Below, one piece after another: positions 35,911-43,357 of a stretch of DNA of 56,484 nt (the first letter of the stretch is position 1; each line of letters starts with the position of its first letter). The notes below the pieces were generated by a model, which saw only the letters and a list, made by a program, of their open reading frames with translations, did not search any database and was not told the origin of the DNA. The position numbers and the translations under genes were made by a program. This DNA is from an uncultured Eubacteriales bacterium (lineage in GTDB: Bacteria; Bacillota; Clostridia; Peptostreptococcales; Anaerovoracaceae): NCBI GenBank assembly GCA_902796965.1, contig CADBRA010000090.1, positions 1 through 56,484 of the forward strand. Reading direction: 5' to 3'.

Positions 35911-37269
35911 ATGGACGAAGAAAGAGAAAAGATGCAGGAAGAAGAACTCCGTGAGATAATAGATGCATCCGATAGTAAAAGGCTTTCAGAATATTTTGAT
36001 AATCAGGAACCTGTAGATTTTGCACAGACAGTCAGTCTTATAGAGGATGAAGACGAGCTGCGACATCTGCTCTCGATTCTGGACGACGATGAGCTCGCCT
36101 CGCTCATGGAAGAGTCAGAAGACAGGATGAGACTCCGCATCGCGCGTCTTCTCAATGACCGGCGGCTTCTGGTTGCCTTCGAATACATGCAGAAAGACGA
36201 TATCGTCGATATGCTCGGAGATTTCCCTATCGGCAGACGCAAAAAAGTCATAAATCTTATGAAGGCTGATGACAGGCGCGTCATACAGAAACTGCTCGAT
36301 TATCCGGAGGATTCAGCCGGCGGTCTTATGACGACCGAATATATAGCGCTCAAAGAAACACTCAGCATAGAAAAGGCGCTGAAAAAAATACAGGAAATCG
36401 GACCGAGAACAGAAGTAATAGAGACGATATACGTAATAGACGACAGGAGAAGACTCGTCGGATGCGTTGATCTTAGGGTCCTGCTGTCAGAACCTAAAGA
36501 TACGCTGCTCGGCAATATAATGGAAGAAAATCCGATTACTGTTTATCCTGAGACTGATCAGGAAGAGACAGCGCAGATCGTATCGAAATACGACCTTATG
36601 TCACTGCCGGTAGTCAGCAGGACCAATCAGATACTCGGCATAATAACGGTCGACGATATAATCGACGTAATCGTCGATGAGTATGACGCCGATATGCTGC
36701 AGATGGCCGGTGTAAGCGGAGAAGAAAGCCTTGATACTACTCTGGGAGAATCCATAAGGTTCAGACTCCCATGGCTGTTGGTAAATCTTGCGACGGCATT
36801 CCTGGCTTCGTTTGTCGTAAAGATGTTTCAGAGCACGATAGAACAGGTCGTCGCACTGTCGGCGATCATGACGATCATATCGGGCATGGGCGGAAATGCA
36901 GGTTCTCAGACGATGTCTATACTTGTACGCCAGCTCGCTCAGGGCGAGATCACGCTGAAGCGCGGACTTAAAGCGTTCAGAAAGGAAATGGAGCTCAGCA
37001 TCATAAACGGCAGCGTAAACGGATTCGTGACAGGCGTTATCGTAGTGTTCATGTATCATAACTTTTATCTCGGGATCATAACGCTGGCAGCTATGATAGG
37101 AAATATGATCGTATCAGGGATATTCGGATTTCTCGTTCCGATTATACTCCACAGGCTGAAAGCCGATCCGGCGGTCGCATCATCAATATTTGTAACGACA
37201 GCTACAGACGTCCTGGGGTTCTTCATCTTTCTCGGACTCGCGAAGCTGTTTCTGCCGGTTCTCATTTAA
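35911..37269 (+). CDS. mgtE: Magnesium channel MgtE
   Basis: The 452-residue protein has the full MgtE layout. The N-terminal superhelical domain (to about residue 130) ends with DYPEDSAGGLMTTEYIAL. Two CBS domains (about 135-255) contain TVYPETDQEETAQIVSKYDLMSLPVV and GIITVDDIIDVI. Five membrane helices follow, with the selectivity-loop motif GMGGNAGSQTMSILVRQL. It passes Mg2+ and closes when cytosolic Mg2+ occupies the CBS/N domains. ATG 35911 follows GGAGGG; a TTG 15 bases upstream overlaps that site. The 120-base gap to feoB is too short for a full M-box riboswitch. Confidence 0.96.
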   Translation: MDEEREKMQEEELREIIDASDSKRLSEYFDNQEPVDFAQTVSLIEDEDELRHLLSILDDDELASLMEESEDRMRLRIARLLNDRRLLVAFEYMQKDDIVDMLGDFPIGRRKKVINLMKADDRRVIQKLLDYPEDSAGGLMTTEYIALKETLSIEKALKKIQEIGPRTEVIETIYVIDDRRRLVGCVDLRVLLSEPKDTLLGNIMEENPITVYPETDQEETAQIVSKYDLMSLPVVSRTNQILGIITVDDIIDVIVDEYDADMLQMAGVSGEESLDTTLGESIRFRLPWLLVNLATAFLASFVVKMFQSTIEQVVALSAIMTIISGMGGNAGSQTMSILVRQLAQGEITLKRGLKAFRKEMELSIINGSVNGFVTGVIVVFMYHNFYLGIITLAAMIGNMIVSGIFGFLVPIILHRLKADPAVASSIFVTTATDVLGFFIFLGLAKLFLPVLI

Positions 37270-37372
37270 TGACCGTTATCGAAATACTTGTGCTTGCGGA
37301 CTTTATACATAGAAGAATCCTTCAAAATGATACCGAAGCATTCTTTTGACAAGCATCATAACATAAGCAAAA

Positions 37373-37432
37373 GACGAGACCTGCTCAGTCAGACATGTAC
37401 TTTGTCTGATGGAGCAGGTCTCGTCTCGTTTT
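37373..37432. terminator. Long bidirectional terminator after mgtE
   Basis: GACGAGACCTGCTC (37373-37386) pairs perfectly with GAGCAGGTCTCGTC (37412-37425), with an inner GTCAGAC/GTCTGAT stem. TTTT follows on the plus strand and on the minus strand, serving mgtE and the converging thioesterase gene. Confidence 0.85.
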
Positions 37433-37519
37433 ATATCGTACTGATTGACAATGATTCAGGCACCGGCCGATGTGAATCGTTTCCATGTCGGCATCTGATG
37501 TTAAAATATATTTGTGATG

Positions 37520-37993
37520 TCATATTTTAACTATAGTTGGATTCGGATCGGGAGGCAGAAGCCTCGTGGTATTTGTCGTTGCAGTCGCCATGAGCCATCC
37601 GTCGGGGTCATAGACGCGTGCCTCTGCGACGACGACGCGCCTGCCTATGCTGATAACCTTGGCTTTGACAATTATGTAATCAGTATCCTGCGTAACAGCT
37701 CTTATGTAATTTACGTTCAGATCTATAGTTCCTACAGGATCGCACCCGACGCTGACCCATGAGAGAGTTCCGGCTATTGCGTCGATATAGTAGCATATCA
37801 TGCCGCCCTGAAGATTGCCGAACGGATTTCTCTGCCAGTCATAAATATTGCATCTGACTACAAAGACGTCGTTGTCATCGTAATCAACATATTGAATGTC
37901 GAATATCTCTGCGCCCGCTTTCCCGTTCAGCTCGTCTTTTCGCTCTATGTACTGTTTCAGCAGCTTCGCAGCTTCTTCATGTGTGTAATTCAT
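37520..37993 (-). CDS. PaaI-type hotdog-fold thioesterase
   Basis: The 157-residue protein shows the hotdog family core NPFGNLQGGMICYYIDAIAG (the HGG-like motif, with Q in place of H), followed by the strands TIDLNVNYIRAV, YIIVKAKVISIGRRVVVAEARVY and GWLMATATTNT. PaaI-type enzymes hydrolyse acyl- or aryl-CoA esters. The substrate is unknown, and the missing histidine makes activity less certain. The gene begins 19 bases after the cysteine hydrolase gene on the same strand, so the two form an operon. Confidence 0.82.
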   Translation of the reverse strand: MNYTHEEAAKLLKQYIERKDELNGKAGAEIFDIQYVDYDDNDVFVVRCNIYDWQRNPFGNLQGGMICYYIDAIAGTLSWVSVGCDPVGTIDLNVNYIRAVTQDTDYIIVKAKVISIGRRVVVAEARVYDPDGWLMATATTNTTRLLPPDPNPTIVKI

Positions 37994-38012
37994 TTCATCG
38001 CTCCATCGTTTT

Positions 38013-38612
38013 TTATTTTACGATGCCGGCTTTAACATCATATTCTTTCTGAGTCTCCATGACTCTGTCGATCACATTCTGAAGATCTTTTTTAGTGTGG
38101 AGAGTGTCATCGATCAGGAAATCGGGACCGATAAGATGCTCCATGCTGACGATGCCGGCGTTATGGTATTTTTCGCCGTCGTGTGAGCCGCAGTAGTTTG
38201 TCAGCACGAGCGGCCTGATTCCTGACTCGAACATTTCAGTCGCGGTCATGGCGACACAGCATTCCGTATCGTATCCGAGAATGAAGCAGTACTCCGGCAG
38301 TGTGCCTCCGTTGAGATCAGACAGCATCGTATACATCTCGTCAGTCATCGAGGAATAGATGTCCTTTGTTATTTCATGATGAATGAACTTCGCAACCTCC
38401 GGTCTGATCTCCTGCTCATGTTCGCTGCACATGTCGTTCCAGCCCATGAATCTGCTGATGAGACTTCCCTTTTCATTCCAGTATTTTGTCATAATGATCT
38501 CATCGAACAGATTGCGCTGGAGGAGATCTTCGATCCTGACAAGCGTGTGTTCAGCGTATGGAGTCTTTACAAATCCGTTCTGGACGTCCACCATAATAAG
38601 AATATTCTTCAT
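38013..38612 (-). CDS. Isochorismatase-family cysteine hydrolase
   Basis: The 199-residue protein has the isochorismatase-like fold: KNILIMVDVQNGFV with the catalytic Asp, a lysine in KFIHHEITKDIYSS, and the nucleophile in YDTECCVAMTATEMFESG. Relatives act as nicotinamidases, amidases or isochorismatases; the substrate is not determinable. I begin at ATG 38612, preceded by AAGGTG. The frame runs a further 53 codons upstream through a hydrophobic AT-rich stretch that overlaps the divergent promoter and is not credible as coding. Confidence 0.85.
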   Translation of the reverse strand: MKNILIMVDVQNGFVKTPYAEHTLVRIEDLLQRNLFDEIIMTKYWNEKGSLISRFMGWNDMCSEHEQEIRPEVAKFIHHEITKDIYSSMTDEMYTMLSDLNGGTLPEYCFILGYDTECCVAMTATEMFESGIRPLVLTNYCGSHDGEKYHNAGIVSMEHLIGPDFLIDDTLHTKKDLQNVIDRVMETQKEYDVKAGIVK

Positions 38613-38660
38613 GACAGTTTTCACCTTGAACCCGCGAGGGTTCGTCAGTCCTTTCTTTCG

Positions 38661-38689
38661 TTGTTTTATTTGAATATATATAATATAAT
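38661..38689 (+). promoter_or_regulatory. Promoter of the radical SAM gene
   Basis: TTGTTT (38661-38666), 17 bases, then a perfect TATAAT (38684-38689). It lies in the 122-base divergent region between the cysteine hydrolase and radical SAM genes. Confidence 0.65.
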
Positions 38690-38734
38690 ATATCTCAATT
38701 GCAAAAAGAAGAATAATTGAAAGGAAGATATATA

Positions 38735-39334
38735 ATGACAGATATTTTTTACGAATACGGCGGAAAAGCATATGTGAACCTCACAAACAAATGCTGCCTG
38801 AAATGCGCATTCTGCATAAGAAATCAGGGAGATTCCGTCGGCTCCGCCGACACTCTGTGGTACAGCGGCGGTGATCCTGACTTCGATGAAATCATCAAGG
38901 CACTGAATGATTTCCATCTTGAAAACTACAGCGAGCTGGTATTCTGCGGATACGGTGAACCTACATTTGCGCTCGGCAATATGATAAAACTCGGAAATTA
39001 TGTTAAAGAGCATTATAATATAAAGACGAGGCTCAATACGAACGGTCTCGGCGATATAATCAACAAAAAGAAAATCGTTCCTCTTATAGAACCATTCCTC
39101 GACAGCATTTCCATAAGCCTCAACGCTTCAAACGAAGAATCATACAATTACAGATGCAGACCCGGTTTTGAAGGAGCTTATCAGGCGATGCTAGATTTTG
39201 TGAAGGAATGCAAGGGGCACATACCTGAGATTACAGTTACGGTTGTCGACATCATTCCTGACACTGAGATAAAAGAGTGCAGAAGGATTGCTGAGGAACT
39301 GGGCGTAAATTACAGAGTCCGCATTTTCTCATAG
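38735..39334 (+). CDS. Radical SAM protein of the TatD-associated type
   Basis: The 199-residue protein carries the radical SAM cluster motif with C20, C24 and C27 (NLTNKCCLKCAFCIRN), a GGDP segment, the GYGEPTFAL motif (GGE-like) and SISISLNASNEESYN. It lacks any extra cluster domain and is short for the superfamily, like the proteins annotated as TatD nuclease-associated radical SAM. The reaction is unknown. AAAGGAAG eight bases upstream fixes ATG 38735. No tatD gene lies nearby in this window; the divergent neighbour is a cysteine hydrolase. Confidence 0.82.
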   Translation: MTDIFYEYGGKAYVNLTNKCCLKCAFCIRNQGDSVGSADTLWYSGGDPDFDEIIKALNDFHLENYSELVFCGYGEPTFALGNMIKLGNYVKEHYNIKTRLNTNGLGDIINKKKIVPLIEPFLDSISISLNASNEESYNYRCRPGFEGAYQAMLDFVKECKGHIPEITVTVVDIIPDTEIKECRRIAEELGVNYRVRIFS

Positions 39335-39495
39335 TTTTTTCGACAGATCGATGAGGACGATTGTACACAGGCGCATACAAAAATATTCTTAATTTTATTT
39401 TCATGCGTATATACATTGTTTTTTACGATATAATATCAATATACTGCGAAATTTAAAGAATAATTATCAGCTGGCCCAAAGGAGCAGACAGATCG

Positions 39496-40422
39496 ATGTT
39501 TCGAATAAAAAAAGACGATTACAATACAGTTCAGTTTATGCCTGATTACAAGTCAAGCGGGGCTTCAAAGAAAAAACAAAAGCCTGCGCCCGCAGTCGAA
39601 AGCATAGGCAGCAAACCTCAGAAAGCTAGAGCGCGCCGGAATCTCATAATCGCGATAGTCATAATAGTTGCGATATGCGTAGCTGCGTGGTATGTGTACA
39701 GCCATTATTTTACACAGGATGCGAGATATATCCGTGCGTTCAGTAACGGCAATTACACGACAGCTCAGGAATTCGCCGACAACAACAAGGATAGCAAGAG
39801 GTTCTCCGACAAGATTGGAGATACTGTAGTGTCAGCTTCCGACAAGACTCTGTCTCAATACAAAAACGGCAAGGTGAACGCAAATGACGCAATCTCGCAG
39901 CTCAACCAGTACGACAGTGCATCTGCCGGATTGTTCAACGCTCATATCCAGCAGAATATCGATGCGATAAATGCGATTGAGAACGTATACGCTACTGTAA
40001 ATCAAGCGTCGGATCAGGCTCAGAACGGTCAGTATGACGATTCGCTCGCCAGTCTGCAGTCAGCTGTTCAGGGCGCATCTGAAAACGGGCTCAACATCGA
40101 CCAGCAGGTTACCGACATACTTACAAAAAATCTGCTCGGATTCAAGCAGACGCTGTTCTCAGAATATGCCGTAAAGGTAAGATATGCGTCTGATTTCTCG
40201 TCGATAACGAATTCAATATCGTTCATAACGACATATGTCAGTGACAATGATTTCTCGGATTTCGCCAATACTGTCTCACAGGTTCAGAAAAACACGCTCA
40301 GGCGTGCGACTGCAGCGGCGACTGCAAGACAGGTCGCAAGAGATGCCAGAGATGAGATGACAGCTTCATCAGCGTCATCATCCGGCTCGGCAGGTTCTTC
40401 GCAGTCTTCATCGGCTCAGTAA
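39496..40422 (+). CDS. Membrane-anchored protein of unknown function
   Basis: This 308-residue protein is not recognised. Residues 1-48 are a cytosolic, lysine- and proline-rich segment; residues about 49-68 form a single membrane helix (type II orientation, positive inside). About 200 extracytoplasmic residues follow, predicted mostly helical and rich in Gln, Asn, Asp and Ser (for example YASLQ-like and QNIDAINAIENVYATVNQAS segments). The last 20 residues are Ser/Gly-rich. The pattern resembles small cell-envelope proteins with tetratrico-like helices, but no motif supports a function. A TATAAT at 39429-39434 lies upstream; a strong terminator follows. Confidence 0.75.
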   Translation: MFRIKKDDYNTVQFMPDYKSSGASKKKQKPAPAVESIGSKPQKARARRNLIIAIVIIVAICVAAWYVYSHYFTQDARYIRAFSNGNYTTAQEFADNNKDSKRFSDKIGDTVVSASDKTLSQYKNGKVNANDAISQLNQYDSASAGLFNAHIQQNIDAINAIENVYATVNQASDQAQNGQYDDSLASLQSAVQGASENGLNIDQQVTDILTKNLLGFKQTLFSEYAVKVRYASDFSSITNSISFITTYVSDNDFSDFANTVSQVQKNTLRRATAAATARQVARDARDEMTASSASSSGSAGSSQSSSAQ

Positions 40423-40496
40423 CCGGCAGGACTGAAAAAATATTCGATGCACAACATCGCTATACAAATAATGCATAAACGTCCGTTAATTAACGT

Positions 40497-40539
40497 ATAA
40501 GAAAAGACCCGCATGATTTTGATGCGGGTCTTTTCTTAT
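40497..40539. terminator. Bidirectional terminator between the membrane protein and LysR genes
   Basis: ATAAGAAAAGACCCGCAT (40497-40514) pairs with ATGCGGGTCTTTTCTTAT (40522-40539), giving an 18-bp perfect stem with A and T tracts at the ends. Confidence 0.9.
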
Positions 40540-40590
40540 GTGTAACTATTATTGAAAAAAGGAAAGGCTTTTTAAGCGTATAGTGATCTG

Positions 40591-41472
40591 CTATTCCTGA
40601 TTCGACGATTTTATGATGTTGATGAATTCGAGGCTCCATTTGTTAAAGAGCTTGTCCTTATGATATGTGATATTAAGCTTTCTCATCAGAGCGTCGCTTT
40701 CGACGTCCATCTGTATGACGTCGCCGTTTTCTATCTCTTTTTTTACGAGAAGATAGGGAAGGACAGCAATCCCGTAGCCGGCTTCGGCAGCGTTTATCAG
40801 GGCGCGAGTGTTTGTGGATTCCCACAGAGGTTCGACATTGATATCATGCAGCTTCATGAGATAGTCGAATTTGTCCCTGACACCTACGCCGGAATTTCTC
40901 AGCAGAAAATCCTCGTTGACAAGATCTTCAAATCTGATGTCTGTCTGCCCGGCGCGCGGATGGTCAGGTGAGCAGATAAAGACGATCTTGTCGTTGTAAA
41001 ACGGCTCCTGTATAAGAGATGAATCGAATATCAGATCTTCCATGAGCGCGAAATCGAGTTCATGACGCTGAAGCATATCGATTAATTTCTTTGAGCCTGC
41101 TACACGGACATATACCTTGATGTCAGGGTATTTTGCGTGGAGCTTATCGATATATTCTCTTATAAGCACTGTTCCTACGGAAATATTAGCTCCCACTTTT
41201 ATTGCGGCTTTTCCGCTGAGAGCGAGGATGTCCTTTTTAGCTTCATTATATAATCCGAGTATCTGTTTGCAGTAGCTGTAGAGCAGATCGCCCTCGGGAG
41301 TAGGATAAAGTTTCTTCGGATAGCGCTCGAAAAGGCGCACTCCATAATACTCCTCGAGTTCTTTTATGGCCTGGCTGACCGAGGGCTGGCTTATGAATAA
41401 AGCTTCGGCGGCCATAGTCATATTCAGTTTTTCATATACGTGGATGAAAATCTTCATATGCCTGTTATTCAT
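40591..41472 (-). CDS. LysR family transcriptional regulator
   Basis: The 293-residue regulator has an N-terminal winged helix-turn-helix (FIHVYEKLNMTMAAEALFIS, then QPSVSQAIKELEEYYGVRLFE) and a C-terminal inducer-binding domain of two alpha/beta lobes (IKVGANISVGTVLIREYIDK, ELDFALMEDLIF, GYGIAVLPYLLV). The closest family feel is CysB/CbbR-like regulators that respond to a small metabolite. LysR genes commonly sit divergent from their target; here the divergent side is a 605-base gap before a DNA-binding protein gene, so the target is not obvious. Confidence 0.92.
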   Translation of the reverse strand: MNNRHMKIFIHVYEKLNMTMAAEALFISQPSVSQAIKELEEYYGVRLFERYPKKLYPTPEGDLLYSYCKQILGLYNEAKKDILALSGKAAIKVGANISVGTVLIREYIDKLHAKYPDIKVYVRVAGSKKLIDMLQRHELDFALMEDLIFDSSLIQEPFYNDKIVFICSPDHPRAGQTDIRFEDLVNEDFLLRNSGVGVRDKFDYLMKLHDINVEPLWESTNTRALINAAEAGYGIAVLPYLLVKKEIENGDVIQMDVESDALMRKLNITYHKDKLFNKWSLEFINIIKSSNQE

Positions 41473-41600
41473 TGCATAGCCTTTCGTTAAAGATATTTAA
41501 AATAAATACCGCAGCTTTTCTGAAATATTGCAGGTAAAACTGCAGATTAGTAGTTTTTTATTTAATAAATAATAATTTAATTTTAAATATTATGCAACAT

Positions 41601-41640
41601 ATAAACTAAATATAATTTAATTTAATTATATTTAGTTTAT
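41601..41640. repeat. 17-bp perfect AT-rich inverted repeat
   Basis: ATAAACTAAATATAATT (41601-41617) and its exact complement AATTATATTTAGTTTAT (41624-41640) flank a TAATTT loop, about 130 bases upstream of the LysR start. It could be a regulator-binding site; no T-run follows. Confidence 0.75.
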
Positions 41641-41951
41641 TGATATTATAGGCTGAAGAATATGAATATATCATATATCAAAATAAGTAACCTATATAGA
41701 TGATAATATTTTAAATAATTGATATTAATATAACAAAACCGGATATGAAAATGCGAGAATCAGATGCATTTGCAGTCTGTATGCTTTAAATGGACTAAGA
41801 CAAACTGCCGTATATACTCAGGGATACGGAATTAAATCAGAAGAACGCCGGGCAGCTTTCTTAATGTAGGCGCTGAAAGCCTGTGTTTCTGATCACAGCT
41901 ATATGTTTTTTCTGGGGGGAGCAGCAGGGAGGCATGCTGAAGAGCCGGCAC

Positions 41952-41969
41952 ATCAGACGGCCGTCTGAT
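41952..41969. promoter_or_regulatory. 18-bp perfect palindrome, operator candidate
   Basis: ATCAGACGGCCGTCTGAT reads identically on both strands. It lies about 110 bases upstream of the DUF536-like gene in otherwise AT-rich DNA, so a binding site for a dimeric regulator is plausible. Confidence 0.5.
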
Positions 41970-42077
41970 ATTATCATCGTGCGGAACATAAGCACGCTCT
42001 GTTTGAATGAATTTTCATGTTATGCTAAAATTTATTTGTAAATTTACATTTGGTGCCGCAGCACCGGGGGAAAAGCC

Positions 42078-42632
42078 ATGGATATGACAGTGAGACAGAT
42101 CTCAGATGAGCTTGGAGTCAGCCGTCAGAGAATTTACAGATATATAAGAACCAGCCGTCCGAAATATCATTATGTTGGCTCCGGAAAAACAATGTATTTT
42201 TCAGGGGATGAAGTCGCAAAGATGAAAAGAGCTTTTTTGGCTGAAAGCGGTGATATTACGGATGAAAGTCAGACAGACGGAAAGACATCAGAAGATGAGG
42301 ATCTGCGCAAAAAAATAGCTGAACTCGAGAAAAAGCTTGAAGCTGCGGGGCTGGAATCATCAGCAAAAGACAGGCGCATAGAAGAACTCACTGAGCAGCG
42401 CAGGAGTCTGCTGACATCGCTTGGCAGATCGACCGAATGCATAAAAGAACTGTCATCAGGGATGAGAAATCTGACAGACAGTCTGAGAGCTGCTCAGGTA
42501 ATACAGGCTGAAACATTGAGAAGGCTCGACGAGGAACGGAGCGGAAAAAGATTTTTAATAGGGCGGGAAGCTGCTGTCAGCGCGGCAGGAGAACTTATTG
42601 CGAAGCTTCTGACGCATATAGTAAGGCGATGA
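42078..42632 (+). CDS. DUF536-like DNA-binding protein with coiled coil
   Basis: The 184-residue protein starts with a MerR/Rep-type helix-turn-helix (TVRQISDELGVSRQRIYRYI, residues 4-23) and a wing, then a charged linker. A long coiled coil follows from about residue 75 to 155 (heptads in DLRKKIAELEKKLEAAGLES and IEELTEQRRSLLTSLGRSTE). This layout resembles the DUF536 family often found beside replication initiators of small plasmids, though nothing else here is plasmid-like. A role as a regulator is inferred. GGGGGA lies seven bases before the ATG, directly after a small GC hairpin that could control translation. Confidence 0.7.
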   Translation: MDMTVRQISDELGVSRQRIYRYIRTSRPKYHYVGSGKTMYFSGDEVAKMKRAFLAESGDITDESQTDGKTSEDEDLRKKIAELEKKLEAAGLESSAKDRRIEELTEQRRSLLTSLGRSTECIKELSSGMRNLTDSLRAAQVIQAETLRRLDEERSGKRFLIGREAAVSAAGELIAKLLTHIVRR

Positions 42633-42860
42633 GCCGCACAGCCTGTCATATATCTATGACGGATTAAAGCAGGCCGGCGTCCGGCAATGATCTGGCAGAG
42701 GACGGTTCTGACAGTATTCCTCATTCAACAGGTTTTATGTCTATGTGGCCTGATCGGCGGCAGATGCGCGCATATGGCCTGATATGGCTGCTGCGCGCAG
42801 AAAAAAACACAGTACTCTGATGGGAATCTCTCACAACTATAGTGGCGGATGTTAGCTTGC

Positions 42861-42986
42861 AGAATCATAAAACCGGGAATGTTTCGGTTTTAAGGCTGAT
42901 TCTTTTGACGGCAGACAGAACATCTGATGAAAAAATATTATATATAATTAAAAAATTCGTGCAGACCGGAGACGGTCTGCTTTTTT
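42861..42986 (+). ncRNA. Candidate small RNA: nested hairpin followed by an intrinsic terminator
   Basis: AGAATC (42861-42866) and AAAACCG (42869-42875) pair with CGGTTTT (42885-42891) and GATTCT (42898-42903). About 55 bases later GCAGACCG-GAGA-CGGTCTGC with T6 (42961-42986) forms a textbook terminator. No gene ends nearby; the closest upstream stop is 330 bases away. No strong promoter is visible, so this may instead be the end of the DUF536 transcript. Confidence 0.35.
42961..42986 (+). terminator. Intrinsic terminator without an obvious gene
   Basis: The 8-bp stem GCAGACCG/CGGTCTGC with a GAGA loop runs straight into TTTTTT. It may end the DUF536-like transcript (long 3' end) or a small RNA. 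Confidence 0.85.
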
Positions 42987-43183
42987 ATTCTCTGCCATCC
43001 GGCTGCATTATTTTCTCTGTCCGTGGAGCGGTCGTGAAATATAATGCGTTTTTAATTGTATTTTATTAGTAATAATAATATATATATTATTTTTATAAGT
43101 ATATATATAATAAAAATAATATATATATATTATTTATAATAAAAATAATATATATAGAAATTATAAAAAATTATACAATTTAA

Positions 43184-43212
43184 TTGTATTAAATAGATAC
43201 AAATGTTAAAAT
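43184..43212 (+). promoter_or_regulatory. Promoter of the importer operon with overlapping inverted repeat
   Basis: TTGTAT (43184-43189) and TAAAAT (43207-43212) are 17 bases apart. TTGTAT-TAAATAG-ATACAA forms an inverted repeat covering the -35 and spacer, and ACAAT-TTA-ATTGT another just upstream; either could be an operator. The leader would be about 140 nt. Confidence 0.55.
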
Positions 43213-43357
43213 AGCCAATCGAACAAACAATAAACAACAATAACTTTTAATTTATGAATATAAACAATACAGGTATTTTGATTACAGTTTCGCAATATGC
43301 CGGAATGAATCTGTTTGTTTCGGCATTCTGAACGAATGGAGAGGATGAAAGGCGCAT

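Larger units (their letters stand above)
41473..42077. other. AT-rich intergenic region upstream of the LysR and DUF536-like genes
   Basis: It contains no credible gene. Notable elements are a 17-bp perfect AT inverted repeat (41601-41640), a perfect 18-bp GC-rich palindrome (41952-41969) and a GGTGC-CGCA-GCACC hairpin (42052-42065) that abuts the ribosome binding site of the next gene. The stretch 41500-41740 is extremely AT-rich. Confidence 0.5.
42633..43357. other. Intergenic region before the metal-chelate importer operon
   Basis: The left third has two imperfect 30-base direct repeats (TGTGGCCTGATCGG near 42745 and TATGGCCTGATATGG near 42774). The middle holds a nested hairpin and an orphan terminator. 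The right part (43069-43180) is almost pure A/T with the 21-base direct repeat ATAATAAAAATAATATATATA at 43107 and 43136. A 75-codon open stretch (42842-43069) crosses the terminator and is not considered a gene. Confidence 0.45.

Noticed and set aside
42842..43069. 75-codon open frame
   Set aside because: It is crossed by a strong intrinsic terminator and ends in the A/T block, so it is unlikely to be translated.
43107..43156. Replication origin suggested by A/T repeats next to a plasmid-type DNA-binding protein
   Set aside because: There is no replication initiator, no iteron set and no DnaA-box cluster; the A/T repeats alone are not enough.
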